A stretch of 64,000 nt of DNA from Streptomyces sp. AJS327 (GCF_013450295.1 NZ_SKBR01000002.1:558001-622000), one strand, 5' to 3'. Counted from the stretch's first letter, positions 44,880 through 53,671 are shown. The notes: generated by a model not told the origin, from the sequence alone. Made by a program: numbers and translations.

Positions 44880-44888
44880 AAGGGGAGT

Positions 44889-45650
44889 TCAGGGAGTGGG
44901 GATGCCCGCCGGGCGGGCGGGGGCGCCGAACCGCACCGGGACGCCGGGGGAGAAGAGCACGCTCACCGGGTCCCCGAGCGGTTCGGCGAACCCCGCGGCG
45001 GCGAGCAGGTCCTCCCGGCACTCCAGCAGCTCGGCCCGGTGCAGCGGCCAGCGCGGGTGGGTGTTCGGCAGGTACGTCGACCGGCCGAAGAAGGCGTAGT
45101 GCATGCCCCAGCGGGCGGTGAGGAAGTGCTCCAGTTCGGTGGGCTCCGCTATCGGCTCGCCCCGGCGCACGGTGATCCGGCCGCCCGCCCCGCGCGGCCC
45201 GGGCCAGCGGCGCGCGCTCGTGTAGGTCACCGTGTCCCCCTCGACGGCGAGGCGCATCCGGGACCAGAGGTAGGGCAGCCGGAATGCGGCCCGCGCCATC
45301 AGCACCGGCACCAGCCGGGAGGCGTCCAGCGAGCGGAAGACGACACCGCGCCGTCCGTGCGCGTCGACCGAGTACAGGCGGACGTTGGTCTCCGGGAAGC
45401 TGCCCAGGTACGGGACGCCGGGCAGCCGGAACCAGCCGACCCGGTGCATGCGGAAGGCGACCAGACCCACGTACGTGCTGCCGTGCAGGGTGTCCGGAAC
45501 GGCCCCGGCGGGCAGCAGCGGCGCCACGCGCTCGGGCGCCACCTCCCAGTGCAGGAAGGCCAGGTCCAGCCACTCCTGGGTGAGCAGCGGTCTGGCGACG
45601 GGCGTCGGGGGATCGGGGGTGATGGGCTGCGGCTGCTGACGGCGCGACAC
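44889..45650 (-). CDS. DUF2071 (YqjF-type) protein
   Basis: 253-residue cytosolic protein. Family landmarks are LTQEWLDLAFLHWEV, LLPAGAVPDTLHGSTYVGLVAF, FPETNVRLYSVDAHGRRGVV, FRLPYL and HFLTARWGMHYAFFGRSTYL. The biochemical function of DUF2071 is not known; its fold resembles acetoacetate decarboxylase-like proteins. The GTG at 45650 was chosen because the preceding codons are outside the family; the ribosome site is weak. It is divergent from a thioesterase gene. Confidence 0.85.
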   Translation of the reverse strand: MSRRQQPQPITPDPPTPVARPLLTQEWLDLAFLHWEVAPERVAPLLPAGAVPDTLHGSTYVGLVAFRMHRVGWFRLPGVPYLGSFPETNVRLYSVDAHGRRGVVFRSLDASRLVPVLMARAAFRLPYLWSRMRLAVEGDTVTYTSARRWPGPRGAGGRITVRRGEPIAEPTELEHFLTARWGMHYAFFGRSTYLPNTHPRWPLHRAELLECREDLLAAAGFAEPLGDPVSVLFSPGVPVRFGAPARPAGIPTP

Positions 45651-45837
45651 CCGGCCAGCATGGCAGGGCGGATCGCGAGCGAGGGCCCCACCCTGCCCCG
45701 GCGGTGCCGGGGTCCGGGGCGGCGGGGCATGATGACCGCCGTCGGCGGGGTTCCCGTGGCGCCCGTGCGGCCGCCGCGTCCGGCTGGCCGCCGGGCCCAC
45801 CGGTCCGGCCGTACCGACGAGCACCCGGGGAGAACAG

Positions 45838-46293
45838 GTGGCGGACGAGCGCGCGGCGGAGCGCGGTGGCCTGGAACCGGCCAGCCCGGAGGTCCGGGAC
45901 CGGATCCAGGGGAGTTTCGACCGCCAGGGGCTGATGGCGCACCTTGGCGCCCGGATCACCCACATCGGACCGGGGCGGGTGCACATCGCGCTGCCGTCCC
46001 GTCCCGAAGTGACCCAGCAGGACGGCTACTTCCACGCGGGGGCCACCAGCGCCATCGCGGACAGCGCGGGTGGGTACGCCGCCTTCACCCTCTTCCCCGA
46101 GGACTCCTCGGTGCTCACCGTGGAGTACAAGGTCAACCTGCTCGCCCCCGCCGTGGGCGAGTACCTGGAGGCGGTGGGGACGGTCCTGCGGTCCGGGCGC
46201 ACCCTCACCGTCTGCCAGCTGGAGGTCGCCGCCGTACGGGAGGGAACCCGGAAGGCGGTCGCGGCGGGCCAGCAGACGCTGATCCGGGTGTGA
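45838..46293 (+). CDS. PaaI-type hotdog thioesterase
   Basis: 151-residue acyl-CoA thioesterase of the hotdog fold. The signature region DGYFHAGATSAIADSAGGYA contains the conserved His-Ala-Gly and the acidic residue, and EYKVNLLAPAVGEYLEAVG forms the next strand. It likely hydrolyses aromatic or medium-chain acyl-CoA in the cytosol. The GTG at 45838 follows GGGGAGAACAG. It is convergent with the C39-like gene. Confidence 0.9.
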   Translation: MADERAAERGGLEPASPEVRDRIQGSFDRQGLMAHLGARITHIGPGRVHIALPSRPEVTQQDGYFHAGATSAIADSAGGYAAFTLFPEDSSVLTVEYKVNLLAPAVGEYLEAVGTVLRSGRTLTVCQLEVAAVREGTRKAVAAGQQTLIRV

Positions 46294-46371
46294 ACCGGGC
46301 GGGTGCCGGGGGCGTTCACGGGCGGGTGCCCGTGCCGGGCGTCCCGGCCCCGCCCGGCACCCGCCGGTCGC

Positions 46372-46410
46372 GGCCGCCGCCGCGCGGTGAGCGGGCGCGC
46401 GGCGGCGGCC
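46372..46410. terminator. Terminator thioesterase / C39-like gene
   Basis: Perfect 15-bp GC stem (46372-46386 with 46396-46410) and 9-base loop between convergent genes. Confidence 0.8.
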
Positions 46411-46423
46411 GGGACAGGGGGGA

Positions 46424-47137
46424 TCAGGCGGCGTAGCCCTTCGGCGGGATGAGGCTGGCGAGCTGGTCGAAGGAGAGCCAGTAGATCTGGTTGCCGCCGA
46501 AGGAGGCGGGGTCGGCGATCAGCACGGTGCGGTTTGCCTCGTCGTAGCCGATCACCGTGAAGTAGTGGTAGATCGTCTGGTCCGGCGGGTAGCCGGGCGG
46601 CTGGTTGCCGGGCGGCGCGACGATGTTCGCGACGATCGGGTACTTGTTGTCGATGTCCAGCACGATGTCCCGCCACAGCAGGTCCTTCTGGGCCTGGGTG
46701 GGCGGGTCGTTGGGCATCTCCTTGGTCTCGTACCAGCCGGTGCCGAGGTTGGCGTTGAGGACGTTGGTCACCTGGCTGATGTGGTCGGTGCCGCCCTCGT
46801 GGGTGCCGAGCTGCGCGGCCAGGTCGGCCTGGCTGGGTGGGCCCGTCCGGGCGGACAGCGCGATGCGGGTGGCCGCCGGTCCGCACCAGTAGCCGGTCTC
46901 CTGGACCTGGTAGTCGACCGGCAGCGTGTTGGCGGCCTTGGTGCGCGCGCCCTTGATGTCCAGCTTGGTGCCGGGCTCGTTCTGCCCGCTGACGACGGCC
47001 GTCCCGGCCTCCGAGCCGTGGCTCAGCACCGAGACGGCGGGCGGGGACGCCGGCGAGTCCGCGTGGGCCGCGACGGGGGTGAGGAGAGCACCCGCCGCGG
47101 CCACGGCGACCGCGGTGGGGAGAAGTCTCTTACGCAT
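46424..47137 (-). CDS. Secreted C39-like cysteine peptidase family protein
   Basis: Exported protein of 237 residues: signal peptide 1-26 (ending AHA), about 40 residues of linker, then a papain-like C39_2 domain. The Cys is in VQETGYWCGPAATRIAL (about residue 85), the His in TIYHYFTVIGYDEA and an Asp in VLIADPASFGG. Substrate and partner are unknown; such Streptomyces proteins are small secreted peptidases or bacteriocin-processing-like enzymes. The ATG at 47137 follows AGGAGTCCGG. It lies downstream of a peptidoglycan-binding protein gene on the same strand. Confidence 0.87.
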   Translation of the reverse strand: MRKRLLPTAVAVAAAGALLTPVAAHADSPASPPAVSVLSHGSEAGTAVVSGQNEPGTKLDIKGARTKAANTLPVDYQVQETGYWCGPAATRIALSARTGPPSQADLAAQLGTHEGGTDHISQVTNVLNANLGTGWYETKEMPNDPPTQAQKDLLWRDIVLDIDNKYPIVANIVAPPGNQPPGYPPDQTIYHYFTVIGYDEANRTVLIADPASFGGNQIYWLSFDQLASLIPPKGYAA

Positions 47138-47250
47138 CCGGACTCCTGAGTGTGGGGGAGTGGGGGTGTGGGGACGTGCGGGGGACGTGCGGAACGTGGG
47201 GCCGCGCGCGAGGGGCGCGGGACCGGGTGGGGACGGTGGCGCGGGAGCGC

Positions 47251-47277
47251 GCCGCGGCCGGGCTTCCCGGCCGCGGC
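47251..47277 (-). terminator. Terminator of the peptidoglycan-binding protein gene
   Basis: Perfect 11-bp stem (47251-47261 with 47267-47277), loop GCTTC, 23 bases after the stop. It separates this gene from the following C39-like gene on the same strand. Confidence 0.7.
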
Positions 47278-47299
47278 TGGGCGCGGCCAGGAGCGCGGG

Positions 47300-47974
47300 T
47301 CAGGGGATCGGCGGGACCGTCGGGCTCTCCCGGGCCAGCAGGTCCCGGGCGAACTGCTCCCACTGCGCGTAGCGGTCGGGGTAGGCCGAGCGCTGGACGG
47401 CCTGGCAGACGTCACCGGGCGCCATCGTCTCCCAGCCCTGGATCTGGATCAGCCCGGGGTTGCTGCCGAAGGGCGCCACCCCGTAGAAGGACTTCGACGA
47501 GGTGGGCACGTCGGTGATCTGCTCGGGTGTGCCCCAGCCCATGCTGGGACGCTGCTGGAAGATCCCGAGGGAGTCGTGGTCGACCGGCGTGAGGTAGTTG
47601 ACGAACTTCGACTCCTGCATGGCCGTCATCAGCGCGATGACCTGGCCCTGTTCGGGTATCCCGGCGCCCTTGCCGACGCCGATCACGGTGCGCGCGTTGG
47701 CCAGTTCCTCGGGCCCCAGGTCGGCCGCGGTCCGGAAGGTCTGGCGCAGTTCGGAGTCGGGTGCCTGGCGCAGGGCCTCGGCGGTCCGGCGGTCGACCTC
47801 GCCGGTGCTCGGCAGCCCGTGCCGCTCCTGGAAGCGCTCCAGGCCCTGTCCGGGGGCCGCGGTGGAGACCGGGCTCGGGGCGGCCGCGTGGGCCGCCGTG
47901 GGCATGGCGAACAGCGTGCCGACGGCCGCGAGGGCGACGGCCACGGTGGCGGTGCGAGTGCGGGACGTGCGCAA
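47300..47974 (-). CDS. Secreted peptidoglycan-binding, lysozyme-like fold protein
   Basis: 224-residue exported protein. Signal peptide about 1-31 (TATVAVALAAVGTLFAMPTAAHA), a short PG_binding_1-like segment (LERFQERHGLPSTGEVDRRTAEAL), then a domain with NARTVIGVGKGAGIPEQG, ALMTAMQESKF and DSLGIFQQRPSMGWGTPEQI. The last two resemble the catalytic Glu and the GxFQQR motif of lysozyme-like transglycosylases, so wall-degrading activity is plausible. The start is a TTG at 47974 after a strong AGGAGGAGCG, with no ATG/GTG alternative in the signal peptide. Confidence 0.87.
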   Translation of the reverse strand: MRTSRTRTATVAVALAAVGTLFAMPTAAHAAAPSPVSTAAPGQGLERFQERHGLPSTGEVDRRTAEALRQAPDSELRQTFRTAADLGPEELANARTVIGVGKGAGIPEQGQVIALMTAMQESKFVNYLTPVDHDSLGIFQQRPSMGWGTPEQITDVPTSSKSFYGVAPFGSNPGLIQIQGWETMAPGDVCQAVQRSAYPDRYAQWEQFARDLLARESPTVPPIP

Positions 47975-48266
47975 CGCTCCTCCTCGGGGGGATCGTCAGT
48001 GCGTCCACCGCCCGTGCGCGGAGCTGCCGTCGCCGGGCGCGGGGGTTCTCGCGGCCGGGTCCGGCGGCGAGCCGCCTCTCCCGTCGGGGTGCGCTCGCGG
48101 TGGGGCGGTCGGCCGGAGCCCGGCCGGGACGCTCTGGGGTGGGGGGTCCTGAGCCCGGCCAGCATCCACGCATGCCCATGACAGTCGCAACCGGCGAAAG
48201 CCCAGACTTACGGCCCGCCCCGGCCATGCCCCGACACGACGGTGACGCGGCCCCGTTGAGCCCGGC

Positions 48267-49283
48267 TCAGCGGGCGCCGGGAGCGTCCGGCCGGGCCGCC
48301 GCCCCGCGCTCGCAGCCGCGCACCAGCGCCCGGCCCTCCGCCGTCGCCACGTGCAGCGACCGCCCCGCGCCCCGGACGGTGGTGACCAGACCCGCCGCGC
48401 GCAGCACCTTCACGTGCTGGCTGATGGCCGGGTGGGTGACCGACAGCAGCCGCGCCAGCTCGACCGTGCTGGCGCCGGTACGGGTCGCGCGGAGGACCTC
48501 GGCGCGGGTGTGCCCGATGAGCGGCCCCAGCGCGCCACCGTCCGGGGAGTCGGGCGCGAGGGGCCGCGCCCAGTCCACCGCGTGCTCGATGGGATACACC
48601 AGGACGGGCGGGAGCGCGCCGTCGGCCAGCGTGATCGGCGTCGGCCAGCAGAAGAACGAGGGCTGGAGCGTGAGCCCCCGGCCGTCGAGGCGCAGCTGGT
48701 GCTCCACCGGATAGTCGACCTCCAGCACCGGCGGACGCCAGCGGAAGTGCGGTCCCAGGCTGCCGAGCAGCCCGTCGACCGCGCCGTCCAGTAGCGCGCG
48801 CGTGCGCACCATCCGGTCGGCGTCGATATGGGCGTGCACCCGCTGCCAGAACGGGGCGAGCGCCTCCCGGTGGTAGGTGCGCAGCGCCTGCCCCAGCCGC
48901 CGCAGCACCTCCCCGTCGCCCCCGGCCAGCGAGTCCGTCCAGCCCGGGAGCGGACGGGCCGCCGCCACCCGCGTCAGATCGGCGCGCAGCCGCGGCGGGG
49001 GCGTGCGGACGAGGGTGTCCACCGCCGCCTGGAGCGTGGGGCAGTCCCCCAGGGTGGGCGTGAGGAAGTCCGGCGAACTGCCGCGCGGGGGCAGCAGCGG
49101 CGACAGCAGCTGACAGCTGTCCGACAGCCGGGGCCGCGCCCAGCGCCGCCACTCCCCGAAGACCCGCGCCCCGTCCCGGCGGCGCAGGGTCTGCACGCTG
49201 TTGCTGATCTCCCACAGGTAGTCCGGCCCGGAGGCGACCCGCACCCGCGCCAGATCCTCGGCGGTGAAGTACACCCGCAGCAT
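48267..49283 (-). CDS. DUF5937/ArsR-type helix-turn-helix regulator
   Basis: 338-residue transcriptional regulator. The N-terminal ~230 residues (MLRVYFTAEDLARVRVA, LWEISNSVQTLRRR) form the DUF5937-like sensor region. The C-terminal winged helix (about 265-325, HTRAEVLRATRTGASTVELA, VTHPAISQHVKVLRAAGLVT) is of the ArsR kind. No metal-binding Cys pair is seen. The ATG at 49283 follows GGGGGAGGTGGG; the open frame upstream is unrelated. No target gene is evident next to it. Confidence 0.88.
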   Translation of the reverse strand: MLRVYFTAEDLARVRVASGPDYLWEISNSVQTLRRRDGARVFGEWRRWARPRLSDSCQLLSPLLPPRGSSPDFLTPTLGDCPTLQAAVDTLVRTPPPRLRADLTRVAAARPLPGWTDSLAGGDGEVLRRLGQALRTYHREALAPFWQRVHAHIDADRMVRTRALLDGAVDGLLGSLGPHFRWRPPVLEVDYPVEHQLRLDGRGLTLQPSFFCWPTPITLADGALPPVLVYPIEHAVDWARPLAPDSPDGGALGPLIGHTRAEVLRATRTGASTVELARLLSVTHPAISQHVKVLRAAGLVTTVRGAGRSLHVATAEGRALVRGCERGAAARPDAPGAR

Positions 49284-49633
49284 GGCCCACCTCCCCCTGA
49301 GCGAACCGGACGGCTGGAGACCGCGGTTCCGCGCGCCCGGGTCCTCGCCCGCGGACGGGCGCGCGCGGGCCCCGGGGAACCACGCGCCGGACGCCCGGAA
49401 CGGTCGTCCCAGATCGTGCCCCGGGTGCCCGGCGCTGTCCACAGGTCGCGCGGGGCCGCGCCCGCCCCGTCCCCTCACCACCACCCTCATCCCCCCACCT
49501 GGCCCGCCGTCGCCCGCCCGGCGAGGGGGAGTCGGGGGCGGTGTGCCAGGGCCGTCCCCGCGTTCCGGCGGCGGGAGCGCGCGGCGGGGGCCGTCTTGAG
49601 CGCGCCCGGTTCCCTTGCCATAGTGCGGTTCTC
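49284..49633. other. Intergenic region, no gene seen
   Basis: 350 bases between the divergent regulator gene and a small membrane-protein gene. GC-rich, no palindrome or clear promoter recognised; both promoters should lie here. Confidence 0.35.
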
Positions 49634-49903
49634 ATGTGGACGGGTTCGGGGGGCCTGGTTCCCCTCCTCTACGCGCTCGGTGCCGTGCTCGGCGCCGCCA
49701 CCGGCGAGCCCATCGCCGCCTTCTTCGGCGGCTGCCTCGCCGGGGTGGTGCTCTGGCGCGTCGGCGACCGGGAGGGGGAGCACGAGGACTGGTGGGCGAA
49801 CACCTTCTTCTTCGTCCCGACGCGGTACTGGGGCCTGGCGGGGTTCGTCCTGTGCGGGGCGATGGTGGTCACCCTCGCGCTCGACCCGTCCTACGGCGCC
49901 TGA
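49634..49903 (+). CDS. Small membrane protein of unknown function
   Basis: 89-residue protein with two or three hydrophobic segments: LVPLLYALGAVLGAATGEPIAAF..CLAGVVLW and YWGLAGFVLCGAMVVTLAL. A charged loop (VGDREGEHEDWWANTF) lies between. I do not recognise the family. The ATG at 49634 has only a weak ribosome site, and an in-frame upstream start at 49541 gives an unlikely Arg-rich extension. A hairpin follows immediately, which supports a real short gene. Confidence 0.65.
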   Translation: MWTGSGGLVPLLYALGAVLGAATGEPIAAFFGGCLAGVVLWRVGDREGEHEDWWANTFFFVPTRYWGLAGFVLCGAMVVTLALDPSYGA

Positions 49904-49943
49904 CCGTCCGCCCGCCGCCGGATCTCCGGCCCCGGGCGGACGG
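49904..49943 (+). terminator. Terminator after small membrane-protein gene
   Basis: Perfect 11-bp arms (49904-49914, 49933-49943) starting directly after the stop codon, with an inner CCGGA/TCCGG hairpin in the loop. Confidence 0.65.
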
Positions 49944-50007
49944 CAGGCCCGCACGGACCCATCGCCCGTCCGGCGAGGGGGAGTTGGGGTCATGGCCGCG
50001 GGGTGGC

Positions 50008-50688
50008 TCAGTCGGCGGGGCGGTCCAGCACCTCGCGCAGCACGTCCAGCGCGCGCTCGCGGTGCTCGTCGAGTTCGCCGACCAGCCGGTCGGCGTCCCC
50101 CTCCCGGGCCGCGCGCACGATGCGGTCGTGGGCGTGCACGGAGGCGGTGCGCTCCTCCGGCAGGTTGTAGTACATCGCCCGGTAGACCTCGGTCGAGTCC
50201 CACAGCAGCCGGATCAGCCGCAGCACCTGACGCTGGCCCGGCGCCTCCATCAGGGCGAGGTGGAACCGCCGGTTCGCCGCGAGTTCGGCCGCCACTTCCC
50301 CGGCCTCCGCCGCCCGGGCGCACTCCCGGGCGGCCTCGTCGACCTCGCGCAGCGTCTCCTCGCCGAGCAGCGGCAGGGCGTGCCGGATCGCGCGCTCCTC
50401 CAGGACCTGCCGGAGTTCGTAGATCTCCCGCAGGTCCGCGTAGGCGAGTTCGGTGACGAAGTACCCCCGCCGGGGCCGGTAGGTCACCTGGCCCTCCTGC
50501 TCCAGCGCCCGCAGCGCCTCCCGCACCGGCGCGACGCTGAGCCCGGCGTGCGCGGCGACGTCCTCCTGGTTGACGCGCTGTCCGGGGCGGAGCGCGCCCG
50601 AGACCAGCAGGCGGCGCAGGGCGTCGACGGCGTGCTGCTGGGCGGTGGCCGGTGCGCGGCGCTGGGGATCGTTCACCGCTGGGAGCAT
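50008..50688 (-). CDS. GntR-family regulator, FadR/FCD type
   Basis: 226-residue regulator. Winged helix (about 18-75: ALRPGQRVNQEDVAAHAGLS, VAPVREALRALEQEG) and a helical FCD ligand-binding domain (about 85-215: ELRQVLEERAIRHALPLL, RRFHLALMEAPGQRQVL). FCD domains bind carboxylic acids, often with a metal held by Asp and His residues. The start may be the GTG five codons downstream of 50688. It follows the acyl-CoA dehydrogenase gene on the same strand and probably controls the catabolic genes at 50.8-53.2 kb. Confidence 0.9.
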   Translation of the reverse strand: MLPAVNDPQRRAPATAQQHAVDALRRLLVSGALRPGQRVNQEDVAAHAGLSVAPVREALRALEQEGQVTYRPRRGYFVTELAYADLREIYELRQVLEERAIRHALPLLGEETLREVDEAARECARAAEAGEVAAELAANRRFHLALMEAPGQRQVLRLIRLLWDSTEVYRAMYYNLPEERTASVHAHDRIVRAAREGDADRLVGELDEHRERALDVLREVLDRPAD

Positions 50689-50779
50689 AGTCCGTCGCCC
50701 CCACGGCCCCGCCCCCGCCCGGGAGGGGACCGGCGGGGGCCACCGGGGCGCCCGCCGGTCCGTGGCACGCGGCCACCGC

Positions 50780-51970
50780 TCACCGGAACGCCTGGATCCC
50801 GGTCAGCGCGCCGCCCACCACCAGCGCGTGGACGTCCGCGGTGCCCTCGTAGGTGACCACCGACTCCAGGTTGTTCATGTGCCGGATGACGGGGTACTCC
50901 AGCGAGATGCCGTTGGCACCCAGCACCTGACGGGCGGAACGGGCCACCTCCAGCGCGGCGTTCACGTTGGCGAGCTTGCCCATGCTGATCTGCGCGGGAC
51001 GCAGCCGGTCCGCGTCCTTTAGCCGCCCCAGGTGCAGCGCCAGCAGGGTGGCCCGGTTGACCTCCAGCGCCATGGTCGCCAGCTTCTGCTGCTGGAGCTG
51101 GGTCCCCCCGATCGGCTTGCCGAACGCCTCGCGCTCCATGCTGTAGCGGAGCGCGGCCTCGAAGCAGGCGCGGGCGGCGCCGGCCGCGCCCCAGACGATG
51201 CCGTAGCGGGCCTCGTTCAGGCAGGACAGCGGGCCCCGCAGCGAGGTCACGCCGGGCAGCACCGCGTCGTCGGGCAACCGCACGTCGTCCAGGACGAGTT
51301 CGGCGGTCACCGAGGCGCGCAGCGACAGCTTCTTGTGGATCTCCCGGGCGGAGAACCCGGGGGTGTCCCGGGGGACGACGAAGCCGCGGGGTCCGTCCTC
51401 GGTCATCGCCCACACCACGGCGACGTCCGCCAGCGTGCCGTTGGTGATCCACATCTTCCGGCCGTTCAGCACCCAGCCGGAGCCGTCCCGCCGCGCGCGG
51501 GTGCGCATCGCGCCCGGGTCGGACCCCGCGTCCGGCTCCGTCAGGCCGAAGCAGCCGACCGTGGTGCCCGCCGCCATCCCCGGCAGCCAGTGGTTCTTCT
51601 GCTCCTCCGATCCCCACCGCCAGATCGCGTACATCGCCAGCGAGCCCTGCACGGACACCAGGCTGCGCACCCCGCTGTCGCCCGCCTCCAGTTCGAGACA
51701 GGCCAGGCCGTACGCGGTGGCGCTGGTGCCCGCGCAGCCGTAGCCCTCCAGGTGCATGCCGAGGACGCCCAGACCGCCGAGCTGGCCGGGGAGTTCGGCC
51801 GGGATCCGGGCCTCCTCGAACCAGTCGCCGACGTACGGCACGACACGATCGTCGACGAAGGACCGCACGGTGTCCCGGATGTCGCGCTCCTCGTCCGACA
51901 GCTGGTGGTCGATGTCGAGGAAGTCCTCGGGCCGCGGACCCGAACCGCCGGAGTTGCTCTTCCCGCTCAT
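50780..51970 (-). CDS. Acyl-CoA dehydrogenase, glutaryl-CoA dehydrogenase type
   Basis: FAD enzyme of 396 residues that oxidises acyl-CoA. Signatures: CFGLTEPDAGSDPGAMRTRA, WITNG, RYGIVWGAAGAARACFEAAL, and the catalytic base in ESVVTYEGTADVHALVVG. The YEGT context and the Arg-rich RLRPAQISMGKL region match glutaryl-CoA dehydrogenases, which also decarboxylate, forming crotonyl-CoA; this is inference from family. The ATG at 51970 follows AGAAGGACATTCC. It is divergent from a CaiB-type CoA-transferase gene, the usual partner in glutarate breakdown. Confidence 0.92.
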   Translation of the reverse strand: MSGKSNSGGSGPRPEDFLDIDHQLSDEERDIRDTVRSFVDDRVVPYVGDWFEEARIPAELPGQLGGLGVLGMHLEGYGCAGTSATAYGLACLELEAGDSGVRSLVSVQGSLAMYAIWRWGSEEQKNHWLPGMAAGTTVGCFGLTEPDAGSDPGAMRTRARRDGSGWVLNGRKMWITNGTLADVAVVWAMTEDGPRGFVVPRDTPGFSAREIHKKLSLRASVTAELVLDDVRLPDDAVLPGVTSLRGPLSCLNEARYGIVWGAAGAARACFEAALRYSMEREAFGKPIGGTQLQQQKLATMALEVNRATLLALHLGRLKDADRLRPAQISMGKLANVNAALEVARSARQVLGANGISLEYPVIRHMNNLESVVTYEGTADVHALVVGGALTGIQAFR

Positions 51971-52085
51971 GGAATGTCCTTCTCTTGACAGTGGGTAGAA
52001 ACTTCGAAAATCTAAACTAGAAAATCACATGTTCTGTCGTCCGCTCAACAGTTGAGCGCCGTTTCCCTCACCGGAGAGCCGCCCC
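51971..52085. promoter_or_regulatory. Divergent control region acyl-CoA dehydrogenase / CaiB
   Basis: A notably AT-rich stretch (51985-52035). It contains TTGACA (51985-51990), GAAAATC repeated at 52006-52012 and 52020-52026, and a 17-bp palindrome CGCTCAAC-A-GTTGAGCG at 52042-52058. Promoters for both genes and the site of the FCD-type regulator are expected here. Confidence 0.65.
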
Positions 52086-53231
52086 ATGCCGCAAGCCCTG
52101 ACAGACCTCCGGATCGTCGACTTCTCCCGGGTGCTCGCGGGCCCGTTCGCCACGATGGTCCTGGCCGACCTCGGAGCCACCGTGATCAAGGTGGAGCGGC
52201 CCGGCACCGGCGACGACACCCGCTCCTGGGGCCCGCCGTACGACGACGCCGGCCAGTCCACCTACTTCCAGGCCGCCAACCGCAACAAGGACAGCGTCGT
52301 CCTCGACCTGCGCACCGAGGAGGGGCAGGCCGAGGCGCGGCGCCTGGTGGCCGGGGCCGACGTCGTCGTGGAGAACTTCCGCCCCGGCGTCATGGACCGC
52401 CTCGGACTGGACTACGAGACGCTCCGGGCCGAGTCCCCCGGGCTGGTCTACTGCTCCATCACCGGCTTCGGCTCCGGGGCAGGCGCGGCGCTGCCCGGCT
52501 ACGACCTGCTGGTCCAGGCCGTGGGCGGGCTGATGAGCATCACCGGCGACCCGGAGGGCGAACCGCAGAAGGTCGGTGTCGCACTGGTCGACGTGGTCTG
52601 CGGGCTGTTCGGCGGCGTCGGCGTGCTGGCGGCGCTGCGTCACCGCGAACGCACCGGCGAGGGGCAGCGCGTCGAGGTCGATCTGCTCTCCTCCCTGCTG
52701 GCCGCCCTCGTGAACCAGGGCTCGGCGTACTCCCTGGCGGGGCACGTCGGTTCGCGCATGGGCAACGCCCATCCGAGCATCGCCCCCTACGAGCTGCTGC
52801 CCACCGCCGACGGGGAGCTGGTGCTGGCCGTCGGGAACGACCGTCAGTTCCGCTCCCTCGCCCGGGTGCTGGGCCGCCCCGAGCTGGCCGACGATCCGCG
52901 CTTCAGCGGCAACGACCTGCGCGTCACCCACCGGGTGGAGCTTCGGGAGCTGCTGGTCGCCGCCCTCGCGGCCCGCCCGGCCGCCGCATGGACCGGCGAG
53001 CTGACCGGTGCCGGGGTCCCGGCCGGGCAGGTCAACGACATCGCCGGGGCCTTCGCGCTGGCCGAGTCGCTGGGGCTCGACCCGCTGGTCGACGTGGAGC
53101 GCGCGGACGGCGGCGTCGCGCGGCTGACGCGCAATCCGATCGGGCTCTCCGCCACCCCGCCCGTCTACCGTTCGGCGCCCCCGGCCCTCGGCGAGCGGTA
53201 CACCGCGCACGAGCCCCCGGCCACGGCGTGA
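52086..53231 (+). CDS. CaiB/BaiF family CoA-transferase
   Basis: Class III CoA-transferase of 381 residues that moves CoA from a donor such as succinyl-CoA to a carboxylate. Family motifs: LRIVDFSRVLAGPFATMVLA, DLGATVIKVERPGTGDDTR, VVENFRPGVMDRLGLDY, and the catalytic Asp in LPGYDLLVQAVGG (about residue 140). GEGQRVEVDLLSSLLAALV follows. With the divergent glutaryl-CoA-dehydrogenase-like gene it suggests activation of a C5 or related dicarboxylate. The ATG at 52086 follows CGGAGAGCCGCCCC. A 16-bp hairpin terminates it. Confidence 0.93.
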   Translation: MPQALTDLRIVDFSRVLAGPFATMVLADLGATVIKVERPGTGDDTRSWGPPYDDAGQSTYFQAANRNKDSVVLDLRTEEGQAEARRLVAGADVVVENFRPGVMDRLGLDYETLRAESPGLVYCSITGFGSGAGAALPGYDLLVQAVGGLMSITGDPEGEPQKVGVALVDVVCGLFGGVGVLAALRHRERTGEGQRVEVDLLSSLLAALVNQGSAYSLAGHVGSRMGNAHPSIAPYELLPTADGELVLAVGNDRQFRSLARVLGRPELADDPRFSGNDLRVTHRVELRELLVAALAARPAAAWTGELTGAGVPAGQVNDIAGAFALAESLGLDPLVDVERADGGVARLTRNPIGLSATPPVYRSAPPALGERYTAHEPPATA

Positions 53232-53237
53232 GACGGC

Positions 53238-53272
53238 GGTGGGGCGGCGGAGGCGTCCTCCGCCGCCCCACC
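53238..53272. terminator. Very stable bidirectional terminator
   Basis: Perfect 16-bp stem with a 3-base loop (CGT) between the convergent CoA-transferase and DUF4387 genes. Confidence 0.85.
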
Positions 53273-53286
53273 GTGGGCCGGGTGGC

Positions 53287-53610
53287 TCAGTTCTCCGGGA
53301 CGACGATGCCCAGCAGCGGCGGGTACTGCTGGCAGCCGAACACGTCGCCCTCGCCCGGGCTGCCGCTCGGGGCCGCCCGGGACAGGGTGAACTTGATGGC
53401 GAAGGCCGGATCGAAGTACACGAAGTCCACGATCCGCTCGTCGTCCACGCGGAAGAGGGCGGAGACGGTCTCCCTGGTGAGGGCGCCGCTCCGCTTGACC
53501 CGCTCGTACGTCTCCTCGGTCGGGAAGATCACGTCGAAGGTGATGCGGTCGGTACCGGCGTTCTTGCTGCGGATGGTCTTCGCCAGATCCGCCAGCGTGG
53601 TGGTGGACAT
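53287..53610 (-). CDS. DUF4387 protein
   Basis: 107-residue protein of the DUF4387 family: LADLAKTIRSKNAGTDRITF, DVIFPTEETYERVK, RIVDFVYFDPAFAIKFTL, FGCQQYPPLL. No catalytic chemistry is assigned to the family. DUF4387 genes typically sit directly after AtuA/DUF1446 genes, as here: the AtuA stop is 61 bases upstream on the same strand. The two products are therefore likely subunits of one enzyme or pathway step. The ATG at 53610 follows GGGAGC. Confidence 0.88.
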   Translation of the reverse strand: MSTTTLADLAKTIRSKNAGTDRITFDVIFPTEETYERVKRSGALTRETVSALFRVDDERIVDFVYFDPAFAIKFTLSRAAPSGSPGEGDVFGCQQYPPLLGIVVPEN

Positions 53611-53671
53611 GCTCGCTCCCGGTGGTGGTGGGCTGCTCGAACCTGCGGTGCTGTGGTGGTGGGCGGGGCGC

